Origin: Microbacterium arabinogalactanolyticum
Lineage (GTDB): Bacteria > Actinomycetota > Actinomycetes > Actinomycetales > Microbacteriaceae
Assembly: GCF_030268005.1 (NCBI RefSeq)
Contig: NZ_BRZC01000004.1
Coordinates: forward strand, 248,001-312,000
Direction: 5' to 3'
DNA: 64,000 nt
Below, piece by piece: positions 44,371 through 53,680 of the stretch. The position numbers were made by a program, and so were the translations under genes. Each line of letters begins with the position of its first letter. Within the stretch, counting starts at the first letter, position 1. The notes beneath the pieces are model-generated. The model worked only from the letters and a program-made list of their open reading frames with translations, made no database searches and was not told where the DNA came from.

Positions 44371-46542
44371 TCAGTTCTTGCTGAGAGCCGCACGGTCGGC
44401 GTCGCTGACGCGTCCCGCGATCGCCACGCGCAGTCCGGGGTGCTTCACGAGCATGGGATCGTCCTTCAGGATGTCGGCGGCGATGTCGCGCGCGTGCGCG
44501 ATGAGTCCGGCATCCTTCACCACTCTCAGCAGCCGCAGCGACGACTTCGCTCCGGCCTGCGCCGCGCCGAGCACGTCGCCCTCGCCGCGCAGCTCCAGGT
44601 CGACCTCGGCCAGCTCGAAGCCGTCGAGGGTCGCGGCCACCGCTTCCACCCGCTCCCGCGCGATCGAGCCGCCTTCGGCTTCGGTGACGAGCAGGCACAG
44701 CCCCGGGAACTCCCCACGGCCGACGCGACCGCGCAGCTGGTGCAGCTGGGAGACGCCGAATCGGTCGGCATCCATGATGATCATCGTCGAGGCGTTCGGC
44801 ACGTCGACCCCGACCTCGATCACGGTCGTCGCGACGAGCAGGTCGATCTCCCCGCGCGCGAACGCCCGCATCGTGGCGTCCTTCTCGTCGGCGGGCATCT
44901 TGCCGTGCAGGATCGCGCGACGCACCTCGCCGAGCCGAGGATGCGTGGCCAGGAGCTGCTCGAGCTGCACGACGCCCCAGCGCGGGCCCTTGCCCTCGAC
45001 GTCGGGCGGCGGCGCGTCGTCGGACTCGACTGAGTCCTCGGCGGCGTCGATCGCCGCGCAGACCGCGAACACCTGGCGGCCCTGTGCGATCTCCTCCGCC
45101 GACCGCTCCCAGACCCGCTGGAACCACTCGGGGTGCTCAGCGAGGGGTGCGACGAACGTGCTGATTCCCGCCCTGCCGGCCGGCATCGAGCGGATCACCG
45201 AGGTGTCGAGGTCGCCGAACACCGTCATCGCGACGGTGCGCGGGATCGGTGTGGCCGTCAGCACGATCGCGTGCGGGGCGGTGCCTTTGGCGCGCAGCAT
45301 CTCGCGCTGCTCGACGCCGAAGCGGTGCTGCTCGTCGACGACCACGAGTGCGAGGTCGGCGAAGGTGGTCTTCTCCGAGAGCAGCGCGTGCGTGCCGATC
45401 ACCAGGAGCGACTGCCCGGATGCCACTCGCAGGGCGGCCTTGCGCCGCTCGGGCGCGGACATCTGCCCGGTCAGCAGAGTGGGGATGAGCTGCGGCGCCA
45501 GATCGGGCCCGAGCATCTTGGTGATCGACCGGAGGTGCTGGGCGGCGAGCACCTCCGTCGGCGCGATCAGGGCGGCCTGTCCCCCGGATTCCGCGACCTG
45601 CAGCATCGCCCGCAGCGCCACCAGCGTCTTGCCGGAACCGACCTCGCCCTGGATCAGCCGGTTCATCGGGCGCTCGAGCAGCAGGTCGTCGGCGATCTCG
45701 GCACCGACGCGCTGCTGATCCGCCGTGAGCGTGTACGGGAGCTTCGCGTCGAACTGCTCGAGCAGACCGCCCGCATGCGCCGGGCGCGGCTGCGCGATCA
45801 GCGATCGGACGAGGTTGCGCTGCTGCAGGAGCGCCGTCTGCAGCACGAGCGCCTCGTGCATCCGCAGCGTGCGGACGGCCGGATCGACGTCGGCGCGACG
45901 GTGCGGGCGATGGATGCTCTGCAGCGCCTCCCCCGCGGTGAGAAGTCCCTCGCGACGACGCAGGTCCTCGGGAAGCGGGTCCGGCACCTCGCCGAGCTTG
46001 TCGAGGACGGCGTCGATCACCTTGGCGATCTGCCAGCTCTGCATCGCGGAGGTCGCCGGGTAGATCGGGATCGGCACGTCCTGCAGGGCATCGGCCTGAC
46101 GGTACGCGGCCTCACTGTCCTCGAAGAGCTGGTAGTCGGGATGCGCGAACTGCACGGTGTCGCGGAACTGGGAGACCTTGCCGGAGAAGATGCCCCGGCG
46201 TCCCACCCGGAGCTCCTTTGCGCGCCATTCGGCCTGGCCGAGGTTCTTCGCGAAGAACGTCAGCGACATCTGCCCGACGCCGTCGCCGATGATCACCTCG
46301 AGCATCGCCCCTCGACGGTTGCGCATCTGCCGCGCCCGGGTCGAGAGCACCTCGGCGACGATCGTGACGGTCTCGCCGACGGGCAGCTCGAGGATCGGGG
46401 TGAGCTCGCCGCGGTCCGCGTAGCGACGCGGGTAGTGCCCGAGCAGCTCGCCGACGGTACCCATCCCGAAGGCGCGCTCGAGGGTCTTCGCCGTGGATGT
46501 GCCGACGGCCTCGGCCAGCGGCGTCTCGAGGGTGAAGGACAT
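44371..46542 (-). CDS. recG: ATP-dependent DNA helicase RecG
   Basis: RecG reverses stalled forks and migrates Holliday and D-loop branches. The 723-aa product has the N-terminal wedge/OB region (about 1-250), Walker A GEVGSGKTLVALRA, Walker B VVVDEQHRFG, TATPIPRT (motif III), and helicase C-terminal motifs around STMIIMDADRFGVSQLHQLRGRVGR. TAGACT ends 6 nt before the ATG, so it is probably leaderless. It is divergent from rsmD. Confidence 0.98.
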   Translation of the reverse strand: MSFTLETPLAEAVGTSTAKTLERAFGMGTVGELLGHYPRRYADRGELTPILELPVGETVTIVAEVLSTRARQMRNRRGAMLEVIIGDGVGQMSLTFFAKNLGQAEWRAKELRVGRRGIFSGKVSQFRDTVQFAHPDYQLFEDSEAAYRQADALQDVPIPIYPATSAMQSWQIAKVIDAVLDKLGEVPDPLPEDLRRREGLLTAGEALQSIHRPHRRADVDPAVRTLRMHEALVLQTALLQQRNLVRSLIAQPRPAHAGGLLEQFDAKLPYTLTADQQRVGAEIADDLLLERPMNRLIQGEVGSGKTLVALRAMLQVAESGGQAALIAPTEVLAAQHLRSITKMLGPDLAPQLIPTLLTGQMSAPERRKAALRVASGQSLLVIGTHALLSEKTTFADLALVVVDEQHRFGVEQREMLRAKGTAPHAIVLTATPIPRTVAMTVFGDLDTSVIRSMPAGRAGISTFVAPLAEHPEWFQRVWERSAEEIAQGRQVFAVCAAIDAAEDSVESDDAPPPDVEGKGPRWGVVQLEQLLATHPRLGEVRRAILHGKMPADEKDATMRAFARGEIDLLVATTVIEVGVDVPNASTMIIMDADRFGVSQLHQLRGRVGRGEFPGLCLLVTEAEGGSIARERVEAVAATLDGFELAEVDLELRGEGDVLGAAQAGAKSSLRLLRVVKDAGLIAHARDIAADILKDDPMLVKHPGLRVAIAGRVSDADRAALSKN

Positions 46543-46606
46543 GCTCCGAGTCTAGGGAGCGCCACGGACCCCGGCCGACGCCCCTGCCGCCCGATATCGT
46601 GAACGG

Positions 46607-47170
46607 GTGACCAGGATCATCGCCGGCGCCGCCCGGGGCATCAGAATCGACGTGCCGGACGCCGGCACCCGGCCGACCAGCGACCGCGTGCGCGAGTCGG
46701 TGTTCGGTGCGCTGGAGGCGATGGATGCCATCGAGAGTGCGCGCGTGCTCGACCTCTACGCCGGCAGCGGCGCCCTGGGGCTGGAGTCCTGGAGCCGTGG
46801 CGCGGCATCCGTCGATCTGGTCGAGCGCTCGCGCCCGGCAGCGACGATCATCGGACGCAACACGGCAGCAGTCGCCAAGGCGGTCGGCGGGCCGAACGCT
46901 GCCAAGGTGCACCAGAGCGCGGTGCACGCATTCCTGGGGCGGGCGACGGGGACCTACGACCTCGTCTTCACGGATCCGCCCTACGACCTGGACGACTCGG
47001 CGATGACCGCGGATCTGGTCGCGCTGGCGCCGCTGCTGTCGGCGGACGCCATCGTCGTGATCGAGCGCGCGAAGCGCTCCACCGCGCCGGATCTGGATGC
47101 CGCGGGGCTCGAGCTCGTCCGCGAGAGGACGTACGGCGACACGGCGGTGTGGTGGGCACAGCCGGGCTGA
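46607..47170 (+). CDS. rsmD: 16S rRNA (guanine966-N2)-methyltransferase
   Basis: Methylates G966 in 16S rRNA. The 187-aa product starts MTRIIAGAARGIRI and shows the AdoMet motif LDLYAGSGALGLE and the catalytic DPPYD. The GTG start at 46607 follows TATCGT by 6 nt (leaderless). It is divergent from recG and converges on thiL. RsmD is often beside coaD; here recG intervenes. Confidence 0.96.
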   Translation: MTRIIAGAARGIRIDVPDAGTRPTSDRVRESVFGALEAMDAIESARVLDLYAGSGALGLESWSRGAASVDLVERSRPAATIIGRNTAAVAKAVGGPNAAKVHQSAVHAFLGRATGTYDLVFTDPPYDLDDSAMTADLVALAPLLSADAIVVIERAKRSTAPDLDAAGLELVRERTYGDTAVWWAQPG

Positions 47171-47219
47171 TCGCCCCTTCTACAGGCTCAGGGCCCCTGG
47201 GACTTCACGGTGCCGGGTG

Positions 47220-48230
47220 TCAGCCGACGACGCCGTCCCAGTCGCGGTAGGGGTCCCAGCCCGTGTGGGCGATGGGTGCGCCGTCCAGCAGCACGCCGTC
47301 CGCGCCCCGCGCGGTCACGCTCCCGAGCGCACGGAAGCCCTCCGGGAGCGGGACGTCTGCGGGGAAGACCGCCAGCAGACCGTGGTCCTCTCCTCCCGCC
47401 AGCGCGCGCGCCCGGTCGCCCGCGAACGCGAGCTCGTCGATCGCGGCGCCGGAGAAGTCGATCGTGACCCCGGAGGCGTCCGCCATCCGGCCGGCATCCA
47501 GCGCCAGACCGTCCGAGACGTCCATCATGGCTGTCGCACCGGCATCCGCGGCGACCACGCCCAGCCGCACCGGCGGCCGCGGTCGCAGCTGACGCTCGAG
47601 CCCCTGCCGCGCGGTGTCGTCCAGGGCATCCGCATCCACCGCGATCGGCGTCTCGCCGTCGCGGAACCGGCCGAACAGCGTCTCCAGCCCTGCGGCCGCA
47701 GCTCCCAGCTCACCCGCCAGCGCCACGATGTCACCGGGACGCGCACCGGCCCTCGTCACCGACCGGCGCCCGCCCAGATCGCCGAGCGCCGTCACAGCGA
47801 TCATCAGCAGCTCCGAGACGGTGAGGTCGCCGCCGACCACGGCGCAGCCGGGCGCGAGCGCATCGCAGGCCTCGCGGAATCCGTCGGCCATGGCCGAGAC
47901 GAACGAGAGCCGCGCATCGCGGGGCACCGCCAGCGCGACCAGCAGCGCCGTGGGAGTCGCACCCATCGCCGCCACATCGGCCAGGTTCACGGCCGCGGCC
48001 TTCCAGCCCAGGTCGTACCCGCTCGACCAGGCCGTGCGGAAGTCCGGGCCGTCCACCAGCGTGTCGGTGGTCGCGACGACGGACGCCGAGGGCGCCGAGA
48101 TCACGGCGGCGTCGTCGCCCGGCCCGAGGATCGCGTGCGATGCGGTCGACGTGCGCGCGAGGATCGCTCGCAGCACCGTCCCCTCCGAGATGTCGCCGAT
48201 GCGCGGGTCGTCGTCGGGATCGGATGCCAT
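47220..48230 (-). CDS. thiL: Thiamine-monophosphate kinase
   Basis: ThiL makes thiamine diphosphate from thiamine monophosphate. The 336-aa product begins with a GPGDDAAV motif for Mg-ATP, then TTDTLVDGPDF, NLADVAAMGA and DVSDGLALDAGRMA. These are the PurM-fold ATP and metal sites. TACCGT ends 7 nt before the ATG (leaderless), overlapping the -10 box of the divergent lipoprotein gene. Confidence 0.96.
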   Translation of the reverse strand: MASDPDDDPRIGDISEGTVLRAILARTSTASHAILGPGDDAAVISAPSASVVATTDTLVDGPDFRTAWSSGYDLGWKAAAVNLADVAAMGATPTALLVALAVPRDARLSFVSAMADGFREACDALAPGCAVVGGDLTVSELLMIAVTALGDLGGRRSVTRAGARPGDIVALAGELGAAAAGLETLFGRFRDGETPIAVDADALDDTARQGLERQLRPRPPVRLGVVAADAGATAMMDVSDGLALDAGRMADASGVTIDFSGAAIDELAFAGDRARALAGGEDHGLLAVFPADVPLPEGFRALGSVTARGADGVLLDGAPIAHTGWDPYRDWDGVVG

Positions 48231-48237
48231 GCCGTCA

Positions 48238-48247
48238 ACGGTAGCCT
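48238..48247. promoter_or_regulatory. Overlapping divergent -10 boxes of thiL and the DUF3515 gene
   Basis: The minus-strand TACCGT (48238-48243) and plus-strand TAGCCT (48242-48247) share two bases, and each sits 6-7 nt from its start codon. Polymerases could not occupy both sites at once, so the two leaderless genes must compete. Confidence 0.6.
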
Positions 48248-48253
48248 GGAAAC

Positions 48254-48727
48254 ATGCTTCGTCGTCTCGTCCCGGTCGCCGGAGTGCTGACCCTCCTCCT
48301 GCTCACCGCCTGCTCGAGCACGGTCGCGCTCAAGCCCGAACCCGACTCGAACAACCCCGCCTGCGCGGAGGTGACGGTGCGCCTCCCCGACGCGGTCGGC
48401 GAGCTCAGCAGGCGCTGGACGGATGCCCAGGCGACGGCCGCCTACGGCGACCCGACGGCCGTGATCGTCGCGTGCGGCGTGGACGTCCCCGGGCCGACCG
48501 CCACGCTGCAGTGCGTGACTCTGGACGGCATCGACTGGCTCGTCGACGACTCCCAGGCGCCGAAGATGCGCATGACCACCTACGGGCGGAACCCCGCCGT
48601 CCAGGTGTTCGTCGACACGAAGCTGGTGGGCGCCAACGAAGTGCTCTCCAACACCGGTCTGGTCAGCGGCATCCGCACGATCAAGGCGACCAGCCAGTGC
48701 ACCGCACCGGCCGAGCTCCCGAAGTAG
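48254..48727 (+). CDS. DUF3515 lipoprotein
   Basis: A 157-aa exported lipoprotein with lipobox LLTAC (Cys20) after a short hydrophobic signal. The rest fits DUF3515, an actinobacterial family of unknown role, with Cys at VIVACGVDVPG, TLQCVTL and TSQC likely in disulfides. It converges on ddl; both stop codons lie within a small inverted repeat (GAAGTAG-TCC-CTACTTC) that may act as a weak terminator. TAGCCT ends 6 nt before the ATG (leaderless). Confidence 0.87.
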   Translation: MLRRLVPVAGVLTLLLLTACSSTVALKPEPDSNNPACAEVTVRLPDAVGELSRRWTDAQATAAYGDPTAVIVACGVDVPGPTATLQCVTLDGIDWLVDDSQAPKMRMTTYGRNPAVQVFVDTKLVGANEVLSNTGLVSGIRTIKATSQCTAPAELPK

Positions 48728-48730
48728 TCC

Positions 48731-49819
48731 CTACTTCCGGAGCCCTGCCTCGATCAGCTCGGTGATCAGCTCGCCGTAGGTCATGCCGGACGCCATCCAG
48801 CACTTCGGGAACATGGAGAACGGCGTGAAGCCGGGCATGGTGTTCAGCTCGTTGATCACGAGCTGCCCGTCGGGGGTCACGAAGAAGTCGACGCGGGCCA
48901 GTCCCTTGCCGTCCACCGCCTCGAACGCGCGCACCGCAGTCTCCTGAAGGCGTCCGATCAGCTCGTCGTCGACCTGCGCGGGGCAGACGATCTCCACGCC
49001 CTCGCCGCCGAGGTACTTGCCCTCGAAGTCGTAGAAGCTGCGGGAGGTCAGCACGACCTCACCGGGCAGCGATGCCCGCGCCCGCTCGCCGTCGCGTCCG
49101 GCAAGGACGCCGACCTCGATCTCGCGGCCGGTCACGCGCGTCTCGACGAGCACCTTCTCGTCCTCGTCGAACGCGATCCGGAACGCCTCGTCCAGTCCGT
49201 CGCCGCCGTCGACGCGGGAGACTCCGACGCTCGATCCGGCACTGGCTGGCTTGACGAACACGGTCTCGCCCAGCGCGTGCACACGCTCGCGGACGCTCTC
49301 CGGATCGGCATCCCACTCCGCGCTGCGCACGGTGATGCCGGGCGCCACGGCGATGCCAGCCGCCGACAGCGCGAGCTTGGTGAAGTGCTTGTCCAGGCAC
49401 ACCGCGGAATCGAGGATGCCGCCGCCGGCGTAGGGCACCTCCAGCACGTCGAAGAAGCCCTGGATGGCGCCGTCCTCGCCGTGCAGACCGTGCAGGAGCG
49501 GCAGCACCACGTCGATCTCACCGAGGTCGACGGTCGACCCGTCGGGGGCGACGACGCGCAGCGTGCGGTCCCCGCCCGGCTCCGGCCACCGCATCCGGGT
49601 GCCGTTGTCGACGACCTCGGGCATCTTCGCGGCGTCCAGCGCGAACTTCGCCGGGTCGTCCTGCTCCAGGACGAACGCGCCTTCGCGGGTGATCCCGACG
49701 GGGATCACCGCGTAGCGGTCACGGTCGATCGCCGCCAGCACCCCGCCCGCCGTTGCGGAACTGATCGAATGCTCGCTGGAACGCCCGCCGAAGAGCACCA
49801 CCACCGTCTGCCTGTCCAT
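48731..49819 (-). CDS. ddl: D-alanine-D-alanine ligase
   Basis: Makes the D-Ala-D-Ala dipeptide of peptidoglycan precursors. The 362-aa product starts VVVLFGGRSSEHSIS (Glu of the active site), then PLLHGLHGEDGAIQG, FVKPASAGSSVGVSRV, and ends with VINELNTMPGFTPFSMFPK. The omega-loop Tyr (RSFYDFEGKYL) points to the dipeptide, not D-Ala-D-Lac, enzyme. The ATG at 49819 has AGGAGAGGACC upstream and lies 101 bp inside gpsA, an unusually long overlap. Confidence 0.96.
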   Translation of the reverse strand: MDRQTVVVLFGGRSSEHSISSATAGGVLAAIDRDRYAVIPVGITREGAFVLEQDDPAKFALDAAKMPEVVDNGTRMRWPEPGGDRTLRVVAPDGSTVDLGEIDVVLPLLHGLHGEDGAIQGFFDVLEVPYAGGGILDSAVCLDKHFTKLALSAAGIAVAPGITVRSAEWDADPESVRERVHALGETVFVKPASAGSSVGVSRVDGGDGLDEAFRIAFDEDEKVLVETRVTGREIEVGVLAGRDGERARASLPGEVVLTSRSFYDFEGKYLGGEGVEIVCPAQVDDELIGRLQETAVRAFEAVDGKGLARVDFFVTPDGQLVINELNTMPGFTPFSMFPKCWMASGMTYGELITELIEAGLRK

Positions 49820-50861
49820 AGTTGGTCCTCTCCTCCTGGGGAGTGTCGTCGTCGGTGGTCAGGTGCGGTGCGATGTCGCGCGGGTTCATCTTCCCGTCGA
49901 GCACCATCTTCACCTGCTCCACGATGGGCATGTACACGTCGGCCTCGTGCGCGAGCTGCAGGATCGGAGCGACGGACGCCAGACCCTCGGCGGTCTGGTT
50001 CATCTGCTTGATCACGTCCTGGATGCCGTATCCCTGGCCCAGCAGGCGGCCCGCGGTGTTGTTGCGGCTGAGCGGCGACTGGCAGGTGGCGATCAGGTCG
50101 CCGAGGCCTGCCAATCCCTGCAGCGTCTCGGGCTGCGCGCCGTTGGCGACCGCGAAGTCGGTCATCTCCACGAGTCCGCGCGTGATGATCGAGGCCTTGG
50201 TGTTCTCGCCGTAGCCGACGCCGTCGACGATGCCGATCGCCACGGCGATGAGGTTCTTCAGCACGCCGCCGAACTCCGTGCCGATCACGTCGGTGTTCAC
50301 GAAGGAGCGGAAGTAGCGGTTCCGGGCGGTGCGGGCCACGGCATCCGCCGTCTCCTGGCTGCGCGAGGAGATCACGGCCGCCGTGGGCTGCTCGCGGGCG
50401 ATCTCCAGCGCCAGGTTCGGTCCGGATGCCACGGCGATGCGCATCGGGTCGATGCCGAGCTCCTGCTCGATGACCTGACTCATCCGCAGGCCCGTGCCGC
50501 GCTCGACGCCCTTCATCAGGCTGACCACCGGGAAGTCGCCGGCGGCGAGCAGCGGGCGGAAGGCACGCAGGTTCTCGCGCAGCGTCTGGCTGGGCACCGA
50601 CAGGTACACCTGCTGCACGCCGTCGAGCGCACGCTCGATGTCGGCGGTCGCGCGCATGCTGCGCGGCAGGTTGATGCCGGGCAGGTACCGGGAGTTGCGC
50701 TTCGCCTCGTCGATCTCCTGCGCGAGTTCGGGGCGACGCGCCCACATGGTCACCTGGGCGCCGCCGTCGGCGAGGATCTTGCCGAAGGTGGTGCCCCAGC
50801 TGCCCGCGCCGACGATCGCCGTGCGGGTTCCCGTGCCGGACGGCTCTCGTCTAGGAGTCAA
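49719..50861 (-). CDS. gpsA: NAD(P)-dependent glycerol-3-phosphate dehydrogenase with extended C-terminus
   Basis: Makes sn-glycerol-3-phosphate for phospholipids from DHAP. The 380-aa product has VGAGSWGTTFGKILAD as nucleotide motif, MKGVERGTGLRMSQ, and catalytic Lys in FGGVLKNLIAVAIG. The family normally ends soon after HLTTDDDTPQEERT; here the frame runs about 33 more residues (Gly/Arg-rich, ending GAGGDRP) through the first 101 bp of ddl, so a stop codon may have been lost. It begins with TTG 50861, overlapping the plsC stop. Confidence 0.92.
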   Translation of the reverse strand: MTPRREPSGTGTRTAIVGAGSWGTTFGKILADGGAQVTMWARRPELAQEIDEAKRNSRYLPGINLPRSMRATADIERALDGVQQVYLSVPSQTLRENLRAFRPLLAAGDFPVVSLMKGVERGTGLRMSQVIEQELGIDPMRIAVASGPNLALEIAREQPTAAVISSRSQETADAVARTARNRYFRSFVNTDVIGTEFGGVLKNLIAVAIGIVDGVGYGENTKASIITRGLVEMTDFAVANGAQPETLQGLAGLGDLIATCQSPLSRNNTAGRLLGQGYGIQDVIKQMNQTAEGLASVAPILQLAHEADVYMPIVEQVKMVLDGKMNPRDIAPHLTTDDDTPQEERTNYGQADGGGALRRAFQRAFDQFRNGGRGAGGDRP

Positions 50862-51600
50862 GACGCCCCGTCTCCTTCTGTCCGTGGTCGGTGGGGTTCC
50901 AGCGCGTGGCCGGCGCCTTCTCGTCGCGGAGCTGCTCGAGCAGCGCGGTGATGGCGGCCATCAGGCGCGCGGTCGCCTCGTTCAGCACCGCGGGCTCGGA
51001 TGCCCGTCCACGCAGATCGGAGAGGTCGACCGGATCGCCGATCAGCACGTTCACCGGCTTGCGCAGCGGCCAGAGGCTGAGGCCCTTCTGGTAGCGGCCC
51101 ATGATCTCCTGCGTGCCCCACTGCGCCATCGGGATCAGCGGGAGATCTCCGGAGAGCGCCAGGCGCACCGCGCCGGACTTTCCGCGCATCGGCCACAGGT
51201 CGGGGTCACGGGTCAGCGTGCCCTCCGGGTAGACGATGACGCCGCGGCCGTGCTCGACCAGCTCGGCGGACTGCTTGAGGGTCTGCTTCGCCGCGGCCGC
51301 CGAGGCGCTGCGCGACACCGGGATCATGCCGGTGCGCTTGAGCAGCCAGCCGACCACCGGCACCCGGAACAGGCTCTCCTTCGCCATGAAGCGCGGCAGC
51401 CGTCCGAGACGGTACACGGACATGGCCACGATCAGCGGGTCCAGCTCCGAGTAGTGGTTGGGGGCGAGCACGAAGGCACCCTGGCGGGGCAGCTTCTCCG
51501 CCCCGGTGACGCGGATCTTCGCCAGCAGGGACATCGGCGGGATGACGAGCACCGCGAGCACCCAGAAGAGGCTCGGGCGGCTCCGCTCGGAAGCAGCCAT
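50851..51600 (-). CDS. plsC: 1-acyl-sn-glycerol-3-phosphate acyltransferase
   Basis: Makes phosphatidic acid from lysophosphatidate. The 249-aa product has the catalytic block NHYSELDPL (HX4D type, with Asn-His-Tyr-Ser-Glu-Leu-Asp), FMAKESLFRVPVVGWLL, and VIVYPEGTLTRD. An N-terminal hydrophobic segment anchors it to the membrane. ATG 51600 follows murA by 4 nt and its TAG stop overlaps the gpsA TTG start, so murA-plsC-gpsA-ddl looks like one transcript. Confidence 0.94.
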   Translation of the reverse strand: MAASERSRPSLFWVLAVLVIPPMSLLAKIRVTGAEKLPRQGAFVLAPNHYSELDPLIVAMSVYRLGRLPRFMAKESLFRVPVVGWLLKRTGMIPVSRSASAAAAKQTLKQSAELVEHGRGVIVYPEGTLTRDPDLWPMRGKSGAVRLALSGDLPLIPMAQWGTQEIMGRYQKGLSLWPLRKPVNVLIGDPVDLSDLRGRASEPAVLNEATARLMAAITALLEQLRDEKAPATRWNPTDHGQKETGRLDS

Positions 51601-51604
51601 CAGC

Positions 51605-52969
51605 TCACCGGACGACGTCGAAGTCGGCGCCCAGGGCCTGCAGCTTGTCGAGGAACTTCTCGTAGCCGCGGCTGAGGATGTCGACACCGGAGACGACGGA
51701 CTCGCCCTCGGCGGTCAGCGCCGCGATCACGTGGCTGTACCCGCCGCGGAGGTCGGGCACCACGATGTCCGCGCCGTGCAGCGGCGTGGGACCCGTGATG
51801 ACGGCGGCCTGCTCCAGCTCGCGGCGCGGCACGCGGCGCGGACCGTCCTGCAGGCCATGCGGGTGCACGACGATGTCGGCGCCCATCTTGACCAGGGCCT
51901 GCGTGAACCCGAACCGGTTCTCGTACACGGTCTCGTGCACGATCGAGCGGCCCTGCGCCTGCGTGAGCGCGACGATCAACGGCTGCTGCCAGTCGGTCAT
52001 GAAGCCGGGGTGCACGTCGGTCTCGACGACGACGGGCTTGAGCGCGCCCTCGCGGCGGAAGAGGATGCCGTCCTCCTGGACGTCGAACCACCCGCCCGCC
52101 TTGCGGAACACGTTCAGGAAAGTCAGCATCTCCTGCTGGCGGGCTCCGGCGACGAAGATCTCGCCGTCGGTGGCCAGCGCGGCGCACGCCCAGGACGCGG
52201 CCTCGTTGCGGTCGAAGATCGCACGGTGGTCGTAGCCCCGCAGGGTCTCCACGCCCTCGATGAGGATGACGCGGTTCGGCTCGTAGGAGATGATCGCGCC
52301 CATCTTCTGCAGCACGGCGATCAGGTCCATGATCTCCGGCTCGATGGCCGCGTTGCGCAGCTCGGTCTGCCCCTGTGCGCGCACGGCCGTCAGCAGCACC
52401 TGCTCGGTGGCGCCGACGCTCGGGTACGGGAGGTGGATGTTCGCGCCCTTGAGCCCGCTGGGGGCCGACAGGCGGATGCCGCTGGGCTGTTTCTCGACGA
52501 TCGCGCCGAACTTGCGCAGCGCGTCGAGGTGGAAGTCGATCGGGCGGTCGCCGATGCGGCATCCGCCGAGGTCGGGGATGAACGCCTGACCGAGACGGTG
52601 CAGCAGCGGGCCGCAGAACAGGATCGGGATGCGGGAGGCGCCGGCGTGCGCGTCGATCTCCTCGTAGTGGGCGGACTCGACCAGGCTCGGGTCCAGCACC
52701 AGCGAACCGGGCTCGTCGCCCTCGGTCACGCGGACGCCGTGCACCTCGAGCAGCGAGCGGACGACCGCCACGTCGCTGAGGTCGGGCACGTCGCGCAGGA
52801 TGCTGGTGGTCTCTCCCAGGAGAGCGGCGACCATCGCCTTGGTGGCGAGGTTCTTCGCGCCCTTCACGTCGACACGGCCGCGCAACGGCCTGCCTCCGCG
52901 GATCGCGAGCACGGATCCGGCGGGAACCGGAGCCTCGGAAACTGCTGCATCGCGGAGCGGTGTCGTCAT
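51605..52969 (-). CDS. murA: UDP-N-acetylglucosamine 1-carboxyvinyltransferase (MurA)
   Basis: First committed step of peptidoglycan synthesis, adding enolpyruvate to UDP-GlcNAc. The 454-aa product has GAKNLATKAMVAAL (Lys39, Asn40), the catalytic Cys137 in LGGCRIGDRP, and repeated beta-alpha units in two domains. A Cys, not Asp, at this position predicts fosfomycin sensitivity. First gene of murA-plsC-gpsA-ddl; the 109-bp gap before it (52970-53078) also holds a weak GGGGG/CCCCC hairpin after leuD. Confidence 0.96.
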   Translation of the reverse strand: MTTPLRDAAVSEAPVPAGSVLAIRGGRPLRGRVDVKGAKNLATKAMVAALLGETTSILRDVPDLSDVAVVRSLLEVHGVRVTEGDEPGSLVLDPSLVESAHYEEIDAHAGASRIPILFCGPLLHRLGQAFIPDLGGCRIGDRPIDFHLDALRKFGAIVEKQPSGIRLSAPSGLKGANIHLPYPSVGATEQVLLTAVRAQGQTELRNAAIEPEIMDLIAVLQKMGAIISYEPNRVILIEGVETLRGYDHRAIFDRNEAASWACAALATDGEIFVAGARQQEMLTFLNVFRKAGGWFDVQEDGILFRREGALKPVVVETDVHPGFMTDWQQPLIVALTQAQGRSIVHETVYENRFGFTQALVKMGADIVVHPHGLQDGPRRVPRRELEQAAVITGPTPLHGADIVVPDLRGGYSHVIAALTAEGESVVSGVDILSRGYEKFLDKLQALGADFDVVR

Positions 52970-53078
52970 TCGGGCCTCTTCTTCGTCAGGACAGGCGCGG
53001 CGGTGGCCGCGAGCCTCTCATCCAATCACGGCTGGTGCCGTGGGGGCTCTTGACCCCCGGCCCACCGCGCGCCTCGTC

Positions 53079-53675
53079 CTATCGAACAGGGAGCGTACGT
53101 GGCCGCCACGACTCGCGGCGGGCCTCGAACTGCGCGATCTTGTCTTCGTTGCGCAGCGTGAGCCCGATGTCATCGAGCCCTTCGAGGAGCCGCCATCTAG
53201 TGTAATCGTCGATCCCGATGGCGGCCTGGAAGTCCCCGATCGTGGCGGTGCGCGCCTCGAGGTCGACCGTGATCTCGCGGCCCGGCTCCTCGTCGATCAG
53301 CGCCCAGATCCGCTCGATGTCGGCCTCGTCGACGGTCGCCGCCAGCAGGCCCTGCTTTCCGGAGTTTCCGCGGAAGATGTCGGCGAAGCGCGGGCTCAGC
53401 ACGACTCGGAAGCCGTAGTCGCGCAGTGCCCAGACGGCGTGCTCGCGGCTGGAGCCGGTGCCGAAGTCGGGGCCTGCGACGAGCACCGACGCGTTCTGGA
53501 ACGGTGCCTGGTTGAGCACGAACTCCGGGTCCTTGCGCCACTCGTGGAAGAGGGCGTCGTCGAAGCCGGTCTTGGTGACGCGCTTGAGGAAGACGGCCGG
53601 GATGATCTGGTCGGTGTCGACGTTGGAGCGCTTCAGGGGCGCGGCCACGCCGGTGTGGGTGGTGAACTTCTCCAT
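53079..53675 (-). CDS. leuD: 3-isopropylmalate dehydratase small subunit
   Basis: Swivelling domain of isopropylmalate isomerase in leucine synthesis. The 198-aa product starts [31 protein letters not shown], and has [17 protein letters not shown] and [14 protein letters not shown] active-site loops. It follows leuC by 5 nt and is translated from ATG 53675. Length is normal. Confidence 0.97.
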   Translation of the reverse strand: MEKFTTHTGVAAPLKRSNVDTDQIIPAVFLKRVTKTGFDDALFHEWRKDPEFVLNQAPFQNASVLVAGPDFGTGSSREHAVWALRDYGFRVVLSPRFADIFRGNSGKQGLLAATVDEADIERIWALIDEEPGREITVDLEARTATIGDFQAAIGIDDYTRWRLLEGLDDIGLTLRNEDKIAQFEARRESWRPRTLPVR

Positions 53676-53680
53676 GGTGC

